Shown: positions 22,783 through 34,353 of the stretch, one piece after another | How the letters are laid out: each line of letters opens with the position of its first letter | How positions within the stretch are numbered: position 1 is the first letter of the stretch | Assembly (NCBI GenBank): GCA_032622095.1 | Contig: CP136064.1 | Location: forward strand, 250,143,827-250,207,826 | Source of the DNA: Siphonodentalium dalli | Taxonomy: Eukaryota; Mollusca; Scaphopoda; Gadilida; Siphonodentaliidae | Length of the DNA: 64,000 nucleotides | Reading direction: 5' to 3' | Notes under the pieces: generated by a model | Told to the model about the DNA's origin: nothing | Databases searched by the model: none | Seen by the model: the letters and a program-made list of their open reading frames with translations, nothing else | Program-made: the position numbers and the translations under genes

Positions 22783-23480
22783 GCCAAGATGGCACATATT
22801 GAACTGGATATCACAACAGCTGTACTTATGAGGTGCAAAGGGCAATTTGGACGACACCCCGCGATATAGACCTCTTAGCTACACATTCCTGTCTCTGTGT
22901 GAGCGGAACATATCTACGGTTTTGGCGTGCCGTTATCAGCATTGTCTCAGAACACAACGTGTATCAAACATGAATTATATTCAACTCCAAATAGTCTTAA
23001 CAAATTACGCAGGTGTTTTTAATTCGTTAATCGTTTATCGTCTTCGTTTTGTGGCGTCTTAGCGGCGAGCAACGCGATTTAGTTACCCGTTAGTGTCATT
23101 GGATTAGTCTGATGTAATGATAATCTGCTGTGACCTCGATTAGCCCACGGATGCACGCAAGAAAGATAGACAACCTGATGAAGTGATATCCAATATTGCC
23201 ACTCCCTCGAGAAACAATTACACCCTGATATCACACGAGAAGCCAATAACCCATATGATGTGTTCGTTTATACGCATGCACACATGCATATTGGTATATG
23301 TCGAAAGCGAACCACCCACATCGAACCACCAGTCTTTCATATTTAGATTTCAGCCGATGGACCAAGGGGCGGGTAGGGCACGAAGCAGACATTATTTGAA
23401 TTTGAAACCATGGGACCTACAATAACTCTTGTTCGTGGGTGGATTGACATGTAATCAACAGAAATACACAAATTCAATAC
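22783..23480. other. No gene seen
   Basis: No convincing coding or RNA feature. Short frames here have no splice context. Confidence 0.5.
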
Positions 23481-23640
23481 ACATGGATTCAAAATTGAAA
23501 TCCAAGATGGCTGCTGGTGGCCATGTTTTTTTTTTACGCATTTCGAAAAAATCGATGGCTCCAATCTGGAGGTCACCCGAAGATAAATATGACGTTTGGT
23601 GACGATCGGATGAGAGATGTGACCTGTAGGGTGTGCTAAC
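23481..23640 (+). repeat. Isolated relative of the 63-kb satellite unit
   Basis: GAAATCCAAGATGGCTGCTG with GGCCATGTTTTTTTT, then GACGATCGGATGAGAGATGT and GACCTGTAGG, follow the order of the satellite units at 63199-64000 in the same orientation. Confidence 0.65.
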
Positions 23641-24585
23641 GGAAATTGTCGACGGACCATGGACGGACCCATGGTAATAGCTCAAACTTGACTTGGTCAA
23701 GATCAGATAACGAGAGGCCGATCACGATCGGCAGGTGTTTAACCCATCCCTTGGCGATAGTAAATTACAATGATCGGAATAATAAATTAGAGTTTTGATG
23801 TTGAATTTATAGAGCATACTGTTATGTACTATTAAGGACAAATTTACACAACAAAAATTATTGGAATTTATGGGTCACTCGCATATATAAGAGAATGCAC
23901 TGGCACAGGATATGTAATGCTGCACCAGCGCAGCCGTGGATTAAATTTTAGGTTAATAGAGTCCAATATAAGTTTACAATGATAATGTATCAAATTCTAC
24001 CAACAACACAGCCATCAATATAAGCCACCTCACTGCTGACCCATTAATATCAATTATATAGCATAGCTGTCAACTAATCACTGGCATTGTTTATGCTGAA
24101 CCTTGGCATCTCTATTAAATATATAACATTTATAATGACCTCAGACCATCTGTGGAGTGATAAGTTGGCTGTGAAATGCAGCAAAGATTTTCTAGTCTGC
24201 TGTTAATAGCATGTCATGTGTATTTTTGGACATTTAAAAAAAATTAGATACCATAGCTTTCTTTATCTGCACATTGGCATAAGAGACATCAGAAAATGAT
24301 ATAGCCATATTAATAGCTAAGTAGTCCAAAGGCATGGGATGGAATTGATGAATTGGGTTTAATATCGCTCCAATTTTTTTTTTTACCAGTACATAACACT
24401 AGATTTTGGACGGATTTAAACCAAATTTTGTGTGTTGACCATTGGCGGAGTTATAATGGTCTTATTGTTTTTTCTTCAAATTTTGTTAACTTTAACAACA
24501 ACAACATTGAGGAAGGAGTTCACTCCAAATTAAATTTAAATTTTTTTTTTAATTATTTTTAAAGGCACGTGAGGCCTTAGTTGTC
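23641..24585. other. No gene; one MITE scrap
   Basis: CTCGCATATATAAGAGAATG with CACTGGCACAGG at 23879-23909 is a fragment of the hairpin MITE family seen at 22.3 and 60.0 kb. The AT-rich motif ATTGAGGAAGGAGTTCACTC lies at about 24506. Nothing else is recognised. Confidence 0.5.
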
Positions 24586-25380
24586 GAAAATATTCATATT
24601 CGTTCCAATCACCGTAAACAGAAAAAACATTAAAACGCATACAGTTTCGTTCATATATACCATGACCATCGCGTAAACAGCATGTTATCATAAAGATTTA
24701 CTATATTTTACCTAAGCAAGAGCCTGATTGTGTTACAGAAGACAACACAAAGCTGCTGGCTAATCACACACAAATGGCATAAACGCTCTTTATTCATTCC
24801 ATATCAGGAATTCACCCACAAAGAACGCTCTTTATGTTTACCATCATAATATAAACAAACACCAGAAAAGTAACTTTTTATGCTTTTGTTTACATAATAA
24901 TGGTCAAAAATATGACAATAACATACTGTTTATGCGATATTTCTTATTTGTATACGGACAAAGTCTGTATACATTTTGTTGTTCTTTCTGTTTGTGGCAG
25001 TTTTTGACGGGTGGAAATATTTTCACAGGATACCCACCGCCAAGGCCAACCGTACCTTTAAAAAGAATATTTTATTATACTTTTTTTTCTGTTTATTTTT
25101 TGTATTTTTTTCTGTTCTTTTTAAAAATGTTTTTGGTTAAATTGAGCAAGAAAATTAAATCTAATTTTTTTTTAGAGTGAATATTTTTCGAAAAAGGGCC
25201 AAAACACAGTTAAAAATATTCGGATCAAACCCATAATCGAACCCGATCTGTCTTTTGGGCTGAGAAATTCATATAAAAAATTTGGTTCCGATCAGATATA
25301 AAATGTTTGAGTTATCGTACCATGCATAACATGTCTACGGACAGAGACGGATAGACGGACGGAACGACGAGTGGTCAATC
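24585..25380 (-). repeat. Dispersed repeat block with inverted GAGCG boxes and GGAC tail
   Basis: It includes ATAAACGCTCTTTATT and CCATATCAGG, then AACGCTCTTTATGTTTACC (inverse of the 41-kb boxes), and GTTTTTGACGGGTGG, also present near 49280. It ends with the receptor-like repeat text GGACGGATAGACGGACGGAA. The block is largely parallel to 48840-49330. No gene. Confidence 0.6.
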
Positions 25381-26169
25381 CTGGCGTCGACACTATGTTT
25401 ACCATACTATGGTATGGGTAAACATAATAATCGGTGACTCGAAAATTAAGTGGACCTTTAATTTGAGACTATAGATACATCCCAGACGATGAGGTCTAAG
25501 CAGAATGAGGTCACCACTATTTGATGTAGCGTCATTAAAACCACATGGCGGTTTGTGCTCCAAAATACCCATAATATTACAGTCACTTTCCCAGTTCGGG
25601 ATAACTGATCGCATTCTCTCTGCACAAAAATTTATCGGTTGATTTGCATGGTCATACATTGTTCCAAGACATAAGAAAACATATACTCTGCAGTATTTAA
25701 AACGATTTTCAGATCGAGCTTCGGCGAAAAAAAAGTATTTGGTTCTGAAATGACCCTACCCATTTTTCCCAGTTCGGGATTTTTTTGCCGGTTCGGGATA
25801 ACTGAATATTTGACATTGCTGTTAACTTATCTGTTATTTTTTGTGTATTAAAGTTTTATTTTATGTGATTTTATGCTAATCTTTTTCAACAGAATGCATA
25901 TTTGAGCTAATAAAATTGTTTAATGACTGCGTGATAGCCTTTTGAAAATGACTGTTGAACTGTTGATATCATGTTTTATTCAGTTCAGGAGTTTTTTTTT
26001 TTTAAACCTGCAGATTTGCTTGATTCCAATGGTTATCTCATGTTTATTGATGTGATTCTAAAACATTTACTCACCATTATTAAAAAAAAATGTCATCCTA
26101 ATGAGCATTTTGTTCAAAGAAGAGAAAACGATACGAGTAAAGGTTCAGTTTGGCCTGAGTTCTAGGGAG
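25381..26169. other. No gene seen
   Basis: CCCAGTTCGGGATAACTGA at about 25592 and a partial echo at about 25768-25803 form a short dispersed duplication. No coding evidence. Confidence 0.5.
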
Positions 26170-26301
26170 TGACAGTAAGTTACTTTTCTGAGTGCAGATA
26201 CGAGCCATTCTAGCAAATAATCTCCAGGTAGCAAATAATCTCCAGGTCAGGTATTTTGGCCATATATGTATATTAAAATTTTGTGTTATGGTAATACTTG
26301 G

Positions 26302-26308
<7 letters not shown>
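26170..26308 (-). pseudogene. LINE ORF2 3' fragment, first copy
   Basis: This is a direct copy of 32274-32402. On the minus strand it reads TWRLFARMARICTQK, part of the C-terminal region of a non-LTR retrotransposon reverse transcriptase protein. The word TAGCAAATAATCTCCAGGT is duplicated in this copy. It is truncated after about 26170. Confidence 0.55.

Positions 26309-26335
<27 letters not shown>
26305..26335. repeat. (AT)n microsatellite
   Basis: About 28 bp of alternating TA. Confidence 0.9.
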
Positions 26336-26337
<2 letters not shown>

Positions 26338-26464
26338 TTATTTTCCTCCATATAATGAAGAGATGTAGAATACAATCACGAACATTTAACATATATACAA
26401 ATAGAAACATGATCACACAACAAATATAAATATGTCATATCTATACGAATAAGAAGTAGAATGT

Positions 26465-26800
26465 TAACACAACACACACAGCATCTATTTACATACTTCC
26501 ATTCTCATGCACACATACGCCTATCGTTGCACACACACCGCTCTGATTCATTCTGTGTGACACGCACACACATACAACGTTCCCATATACGACACATACA
26601 TACATACTTAGATACGTACTTACATACATACGTACATACGTATGTGCCAATAGGCAATACATACATAAATTCACACATACATGTACATACTTACAAACGT
26701 ATATATGTGTAATGCCTATTTCATTACAAGCAATATCATATACACCCCTTACACACCTACACATATCACCATACACGAACAAACATTCATGTACGTACTT
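26465..26800. repeat. ACAC / CATA simple-sequence tract
   Basis: CA-rich and CATA/CGTA tetranucleotide runs (TACATACATACGTACATACG at about 26622) account for the open frames on both strands. Confidence 0.8.
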
Positions 26801-26944
26801 GCATGTACACAGCTACCACACACCAGATAGTCCAGGAGATATTGGTCGACCTCTGCACCCCCCCAGGACTTAACTTCACCCCACTAATTTTCTTCCTTAA
26901 GGTCTCCTCTAATTTTTTTCACTTGTTAACAAGAAAAAAAAGTG

Positions 26945-28030
26945 GCCGCAGAGACTCCAGACAAGATGGCGTCCATCATGGCGGCCATTTTTTTTAAATG
27001 CACCAGGTCTCTTTGATCGCCATTATAGTACAGATGATAGCACATGCGGTCTTGTTTTCCGCTCGATGCGTTATGCTAATATACAACCCTTACACATTAG
27101 CCAAAAATCCGACACCAGAATCCAATATGGCGGCCAAGATGGCCGCCGAAATGTGAAAATATGCTATTTTTCTGACATGTTACCACCTTTCGTTTGTCTC
27201 TGTGGGCAAATGTTAGAATTTTTGCGTCATATTATACATTTATCATATAGAGGAGTCATTGGCGAACACATGGGGACCATAATATGCATTCATTGCGGGA
27301 TATTTTTGTCCGATATCACGTTTTCCCAAATGCCGGCATCATAGGTCGAAGCCGAATCTCCGTTAATAACTGGATGTTATGTTTCGAATCAATGAATGTT
27401 ATTGCTATTATAACAACACCCATGCATATATATTTGCAGGAGATACTCGAGCTAGGATTCCTCTTATACCTGAGTTGAGGAATATTTACCCAAATCCAAG
27501 ATGGCGGCCAAAATGGCCACCAGAAATAAAAAATCGCCGAAAATCGCTGATTTTAACATCAGTGAGCATTATTGTCATGACAACTCCACACCTGCTTACT
27601 ATTGTAAGTTGGGAACACTTAGGCGAAGAACTTTCCTTGTACCATATCCAAATAAAAGTCCCCCAAATCCAAAATGGCGCCCACAATGGCGGACAGATTT
27701 TGAATAATCACCGAAATTCCCTCATATTCACATCATTGGGCATTATTGTCGAGACAACTCCACCCATGCTTACAATTGAGTTGGAAATACTGAGGTGAAA
27801 TAATTACATTACATCTCATGCAAGAAATTGTTTTCCAAATCGAAGATGGCGGCCAAAATGGCGACCGAAATTTGAAAACAAATCTACATTCCTTTACTTT
27901 CTTAGGATGGGAGTTATTGTTTCGCGATTTCTATCCACCATTACATGTTGATATGGAATAGTGACATGAAGTATTCATTAGAGTTTGGCAATTGATACTC
28001 ACAGCCAAGATCGCTGGTAAATTGGCGGCT
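26945..28030 (+). repeat. Tandem units with paired ATGGCGGC motifs, left arm
   Basis: Units spaced about 170-180 bp carry AAGATGGCGTCCATCATGG (26963), AATATGGCGGCCAAGATGGC (27123), AAGATGGCGGCCAAAATGGC (27500 and 27845) and AAAATGGCGCCCACAATGGC (27672). Each is followed by GA(A/G)AT..AAA. The inverse set is in the right arm. The motif matches the YY1 consensus core AANATGGCGGC. Confidence 0.65.
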
Positions 28031-28049
28031 AGAAATTGAAAAGAAATCG

Positions 28050-29620
28050 ATATTTTCACATATTAATTTCAACCTTTTGTCATAATATCGGTATGTATGG
28101 ACGAAATTGTACATAAACCATCTACTAGTTCAACTTAAAGGTATCAAAACGCATAACATAGCTCGTATCCTTCTGGAAAGATGAAACACCACAATTAATA
28201 TCGCGATGTGGCATTTCGAAATCCAGTCTCCACTTAGCGCCGATAATGGCCGTAAGCGTAGGTGCGCCGAATAGTTATATCACAACAATTACCTGATAAC
28301 AGATTCTGATTTGCCACGTCACGTCCATAATTATCTGGACCAGCTTCCATTTATTTGTCTGATAAATCTAGGTCGCTCACACCGACAAAGTATTCACCAC
28401 TTCCTGGTAGTAGGGTCCCTCTAATCATAACGTTTCAAACAATTCATTTTCCGGTGTCTAGCTTACAGAAGGTCATTTCTATGTATGTGCCTCACACCCC
28501 ATGGGATAACGACATGTACACCTGGCGAACCAGTTAGCTAGTCACTTCTCAATAGATAGTTCGTCAACTCACACTCAGCGAACGCATTGGCACATGTGGA
28601 CAACTTCGACAGTGTTTCGAAGGTTGCTAGTTGTCTCATTCCCTTGGACAGATGTCTATCAGCTAAGGAGAAGACCCTAGTGTACAGACTACCCACACTT
28701 CTTGACCATTATCCGAGCAAACTGTGTGACGCCCCGCAGTTGTCTCGTCGAATATCTCCCAGCAGAGAAGAACAATGCTCGCGGTGCTAGTTTGTGGACA
28801 TGCGCCATGATAGTGGGAATGAAATGGGCCACTGTATACACCACCCCTACACCTGGTGCATGTTTAAGATATCGAATGTCACGCGTGTCGGTTTTGTTTA
28901 GCCTTTCTGATTCAACTACGTACACTTTTGTCTGGATAATAATATGCTAGCCTCCCTCAAAACAGTCGGATGGACTAAAGGATAATGTCTTTATAGCATG
29001 GATGTATGCGTGTTTTGTTATCCTCTCTCGGGGTTAGTGTCAGTATGTGGATGGTATTATTCAAGAGAATGTCAGGAACTGTGGTGCATTTATTTCACTA
29101 TGTGTTTAAAGAACAATTTACAGTCTCGATGGCGATGGCTGTGGCCGTTGGGGAACGCGACCTTTATGATCATATAGCTTTATATATATAACTTTATAAT
29201 ATAGTAGTTAATGTCTCATGCAGGAAAATGGTCGCATTGGTGATGTTATCAAGAAATCACTTGGTGTACCAACGTGTGTTGAACTGAATGCAAGAGCTCA
29301 TCAACGTAACATTCCTCTGGATGTTCTTCGCGTTGAACATTTCACCCTTTTGTTGATGGCATTTGTACTTTTTTGAACCATACCACCCAGCGTGAGTATG
29401 ACATATCAACCAACTATCAAAGGTATCGCCTTTAAGACTACACCACAGTCTTTGTGGGGCTTATACAGCAGTAGCCAATGGCATACCCCTGGTCCAGTTG
29501 TTTAAGAACGGCTTCCAAACGGATGGGAACATATAATCTTAGCATACAAGGAAAGCAAAGCCACACAAGAGATCCTGTCTGAATCTAAAACATAACAAAA
29601 TAAGGGGCGGTACAGTCATG
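28050..29620. pseudogene. Decayed coding-like core of the palindrome
   Basis: Both inner arms and the centre read like degraded protein in places. In the left arm, plus strand, there is NNARGASLWTCAMIVGMK; its counterpart in the right arm, minus strand, reads NNTHGASLWVCIMIVEMK. The centre includes HLFHYVFKEQFTVSMAMAVA near 29090-29150. A splice-acceptor-like TGTCTCATGCAG at about 29212-29223 is followed by RIGDVIKKSLGVPTCVELNA to about 29370. Frames are broken by shifts and stops. I recognise no family. Amino-acid-level retention between arms hints at former coding function, but the sample is small. Confidence 0.3.
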
Positions 29621-31930
29621 GTCCAATTTCATTTCCACTATCATGATACATACCCACAAACTAGCACCGTGTGTATTGTTATCATCTGATTGGATCTGTT
29701 CGGTGAGACGATTGCTGGACGCCAACAAGCTTGTTCTTATGATCATGTTCAAGGAGTTTGGGTATATTATGCATTATGGTCTTCTACGCCTTAGCAGAAT
29801 TGCATCCGGCAAATGTCGGGCTTTCAACATTCGAAGCCATATACAGAAGTTGTCCGGGTACGTCAGTGCATTAGATGAGTATGTGAATTGATGAACCATA
29901 TATTGAGAAGTGGCTGTTTGGGAAGACCACGAGGCGTACACGTTGTTATCCCCATTAGGTCACCAAAGCTGACAATACGCAGATAGATAGGTCCTTATGA
30001 AAGCTAGTATACGCATCGACCGAATACCTTTATAGTGTATCGCACAAGATGACGCATATACCCCATATGTAGCATCTGAATTATACCATAAGCTATACCA
30101 CGAATGAAGCTCGCTAAGAATTCCAAGCTTTCGAAACCAACACGTGAGCTGGACACCGGCATATGTATTGTTTGAAACATTGCGATTAGTGGCACACTCC
30201 TACAAAGAAGAGTAGTGAACTGTTGTTGTGAGTGAGATAGATTAATATGACGAAGAGACGGAAACGAGTCTAGATAATGCTGAATGTGGCAATTCAGAAT
30301 AAGCTCAGGTACTGTTGTTTTGATTCTTGGAAGTCATAATATGACTATTCGGCGCACATATATACGGTTACGGCCAGTATGAGCCCTTAGTGGAGAATGG
30401 ATTTTGAAATGCCACATTGCGATTGTGGGTTTTCATCCTTCCAAAAGGCTACGACTTACATTGGAACTAATATATGGCTTATATTATGTACCGTTTTGTT
30501 TATACAAATCAATATTGTGACAAAAAGTTGAAATTAGTATGTGATAATATCGGCTTCTTTTCAATTTCTGCCCGCCAGTTTGGCCGCCATATTGACTCTG
30601 AGTATCAATTGCCAAACCCTAATGAATAATTCATACATATCAACATGTAATGGTGGTAGAAATCGCGAAACAATAACTCCCATCCTAAGAAAGTAAAGGA
30701 AAGTAGGCGTGTTTTCAAATTTCGGTCGCCATTTTGGCCGCCATCTTCGATTTGGAAAACAATTTCTTGCATGAGATGTAAGGTAATTACTTCACCTCAG
30801 TATTTCCAACTCAACTGTACGCATGGATGGAGTTGTCTCGACAATAATGCCCAATGATGTGAATATGAGGGAATTTCGGTAATTTTTCAAAATCTGTCCG
30901 CCATTGTGGGCGCCATTTTGGGTTTGGGGGACTTTTATTTGGATATGGTACAAGGAAAGTTCTTCGCCTAAGTGTTCCCAACTTACAATAGTAAGCAGGT
31001 GTGGAGTTGTCATGACAATAATGCTCACTGATGTTAAAATCAGCGATTTTCGGCGATTTTGTATTTCTGGTGGCCATTTTGGCCGCCATCTTGGATTTGG
31101 GTAAATATTCCTCAACTCAGGTATAAGAGGAATCCTAGCTCGAGTATCTCCTGCAAATATATATGCATGGGTGTTGTTATAATAGCAATAAGATTCATTG
31201 ATTCGAAACATAACATCCCGTTATTAGCGGAGATTCGGCTTTGACCTATGATACCGGCATTTGGGAAAACGTTATATCGGACAAAAATATCCCGCAATGA
31301 ATGCATATTATGGTCCCCATGTGTTCGTCAATGACCCCTCTATATGATAAATGTATAACATGAGGCAAAAATTCTAACATTTTCCCACAGAGACAAACGA
31401 AAGGTGGTAACATGTCAGAAAAATAGCATATTTTCACATTTCGGCGGCCATCTTGGCCGCCATATTGGATTCTGGTGTCGGATTTTTGGCTAATTTGTAA
31501 GGGTTGTATATTAGCTTAACGAATCGAGCGGAAAACAAGACCGCATTTGCTAGCATCTTTACTATAATAGCGATCAAAGAGACCTGGTGCATTTAAAAAA
31601 AATGGCCGCCACGATGGACGCCATCTTGTCTGGAGTCTCTGCGGCCACTTTGTTTTCTTGTTAACAAGTGAAAAAAATTAGAGGAGACCTTAAGGAAGAA
31701 AATTAGTGGGGTGAAGTTAAGTCCTGGGGGGGGGGGGTGCAGAGGTCGACCAATATCTCCTGGACTAAGACTTATAAAGTCGCACGGTGTCGAGGCATGG
31801 TATATATAGGACGGACAGACATAATTATAGATGACATTATAGAGAATCATATACAGACAAGTAGACATATATTTTAGTTAAGCATCATTTATTAGGGTGT
31901 GGTCACTGAGACCATTGATGTTTGTTACGA

Positions 31931-32402
31931 TTATACGATATATATATATGCTTTCCATAAGCAAAATGTACTACTTACTATGAAGTTTGTGAATAGGTCT
32001 GGCTCTTCAATTTCGTCATACATATCCGGCGGACGTGCAGTTAAAAATACTTCCAGTTGTGTGCGGGGATTGTAGCTATCCATTTTAAGTGGGCATGGAA
32101 TACCGAACAGATTCAGTATTTCATACCATGTCATTTCTAAGTTCCAGAATTATAGGACAATGTATGAGTACATGTAAGGGGATATCGTCAAATTCCGCTC
32201 CACATCTGCAAGTACGATGTGTCTGTTCGGTACAGGCTATTATGCTTGCAACAGTTAGGTAAGCCGCCTTGTTTGACAGTTAGTAACTTTTTCTGAGTGC
32301 AGACACGAGCCATTCTAGCAAATAATCTCCAGGTCAGGTATTTTGACCATATATGTATATGTAAATTTTGTGTTATGGTACTAGTAATACTTGGAAATAT
32401 AC
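31931..32402 (-). pseudogene. LINE ORF2 C-terminus, 3' remnant
   Basis: On the minus strand from about 32380: TWRLFARMARVCTQKKLL, then after a frameshift TCRCGAEFDDIPLHVLIHCP. The latter is the C.CG....H.L..CP cysteine/histidine signature at the end of non-LTR retrotransposon ORF2 proteins. A further frame (32134-31931) gives MTWYEILNLFGIP and an acidic tail. The 5' parts are missing. Frameshifts make it non-functional. It brackets the palindrome together with the copy at 26170-26308. Confidence 0.65.
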
Positions 32403-33264
32403 TAGTAATATGACAGGTGTAAATATACAGATTAACATAATAGACAATATAATTTATGGGTTTACTATGACTGGGGTCAGCCTACCCAAATGTGTCTTAT
32501 TTCTCACCCATGTAAGCATTGGTATAGTGTTACTTTATATATGTAAAAGAATTAAGAAGTCCTACAAAAATCAAATACCCCTCCCAAGATTAACAATACT
32601 AACAAACAGCTGTTAGGAGGTATTTACTATATACGATAAGATAAGTTACAGCATTTGAGTACTGGCAGAGATATTATTACAGGCTAGCATTTCATTCATT
32701 CATTCAGAAACAGTCGCTCAATTGATCCTACTACTGAGTAATTAAATATGCTCAATTTAAAACAAATTTTCCTTTCTTTCAGTTTCTTTGACTTTGGATA
32801 AATGTTGCCAGGGCACAGGAGAACTAAGTAAAGTTTGTTAGATTTGTAGAGTACATGTAGCAGACAAACATACTGGTACATGACTACATGTGTGTCTAAA
32901 TTGTGGCCTGATCACAAAAGCTTTTAAGGCTAATATAATTTTTTTTAAATAGTATGTAGTATGGGTTTCCCTACCTACATATACTCTATTTTAAACCCAG
33001 TACATGTATGTTACTTTTTAATACTTTTTGTTTACAGTTTAAACAAAGGAAATCACAATTAATGTTATCGAAATCTTGCAGTAGATATGAAAATCCATTA
33101 AAAATATGTCATTTATTTTCTGACATGTAACTCCAACCAGATATTTATTTTTCTTTCCAGGCCTAAACATTAATGCAAATTTATGCCAAAAAAACATACC
33201 CATGATCAAGGCTAATGAAAACAATTATAGACAAAATGTAGCCAATCCTACTCATAACTTAATA
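32403..33264. other. No gene seen
   Basis: AT-rich, with short frames only. Nothing recognised. Confidence 0.5.
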
Positions 33265-34353
33265 AGGGTGCATTTACACTGATATATAACTGTATACAGA
33301 TCTGTATGAAGTCACGTGTCGCGCATTACTGTGATCACAATATGATTACTAATAGTGAACGCGCGCTGATCAGTACTCTGGTAATTGACAATTCACTACG
33401 AGTCGTTTCAGTTTAGGCCAGACATAAAAATGGATCAACTATCAGCAGACAACAGCGAGTTGGTATGTGCCGCATGTATTTAAAGTGTATCCTTATACCA
33501 CTTGATAATGGTTCGAAGAAAGAATGAAAATCGCATAGGAATACACAACAAACAACCGTGTGCACAAATAGAGAGCACCTATATAGATTTAGATGGCGAT
33601 TCCACCAATATTTAGGATTTCAGGTGATCATCTATATATCTATATGTCTCCTGTTTGACACAATCTGGGCGGTGGCCATTTTGGATATGTGTGGAATGGG
33701 TATCCACCCTACAACACCCTTTATTTGACCAAATGTAGTAAAAATTCCAACTGATGACAATTCCAATGGCAATGTTGACCCAATGTAGGACAATATTTTT
33801 TCTTAAATTAACTAGCAGTTTTTAACTGGCCACGGGGAGGGACCGGGACACAATATTTCCAAGTGTTGGAAAACTTCCAGCTGATGGCCATTCCAGCCCA
33901 AAAATTTGATAAAAAAGTAGGAAATTATGCAAATATTGGTCCGAAAACAATACCCCCCCCCCCCCCAATATAATGTTTGAAAATCAAACTACAAGATCAT
34001 TTTCAACCTATTGTTGGTTTGGAAATTACAACTAATGTTGTGTCAAGTATGAAATTTCCAACTGTTGAAAATTTTGACCAAATTGCCACGTCCCTGTCCG
34101 TGTTCAATATTCGAAATACACGGGTTGAAATGACAACGAATGCTAAAACACAGTCGCCAAGCCCGAGCAACAATTAATCAAAACAGATTTGCCTGTCACA
34201 ATGCTTCGGCGTTGACCGTGACGTATAGCGGACATGAGTTTTGCTCACACGAACTAATACCGTTTTCTTTCTGTGTGCATTTCTATATCAACCCGTTTAC
34301 ACTAGTCTGCGTGTAGATCTGTGTACAGTTCTATAGCAATGTAAATGCACCCT
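33265..34353. mobile_element. TA-flanked inverted-repeat element
   Basis: The left end AGGGTGCATTTACACTG, then ATATAACTGTATACAGATCT, matches the inverse of the right end (ACAGATCT near 34316 to TGTAAATGCACCCT at 34353), about 45 bp per side with few mismatches. TA flanks both ends. No transposase. An hAT-family fragment lies inside. A short ATG-plus-donor context at 33430-33472 is probably chance. Confidence 0.7.
33710..34096 (+). mobile_element. hAT-type MITE fragment
   Basis: It corresponds to the right half of 36945-38109: GGCCACGGGGAGGGACC, GTGTCAAGTATGAAATTTCC and the right end GCCACGTCCCTG at 34085-34096. The left half is missing. Confidence 0.65.

Larger units (their letters stand above)
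26828..31766. mobile_element. Giant foldback (palindromic) element, about 4.9 kb
   Basis: The left end TAGTCCAGGAGATATTGGTC is matched exactly in inverse at the right end (about 31749-31766). The outer 1.2 kb of each arm (26828-28050 and 30590-31766) is closely similar by eye, over 90%. The next 0.85 kb (to about 28930 and from about 29520) is clearly homologous but far more diverged. The unpaired centre is only about 0.6 kb. Inside each arm, units of about 170 bp repeat a motif pair of the form AAGATGGCGGCCAAAATGGC. There is no recognised transposase. Confidence 0.8.

Noticed and set aside
27379-27798. A 139-codon frame with a near-identical counterpart at 30792-31211 on the other strand
   Set aside because: The match follows DNA-level identity of the palindrome arms, and the frame runs through several degenerate tandem units. 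No start context, splice signals or domain.
33430-33472. ATG with good context followed by GTATGT, like a first exon
   Set aside because: It lies inside a TA-flanked transposon with no second exon found; probably chance.
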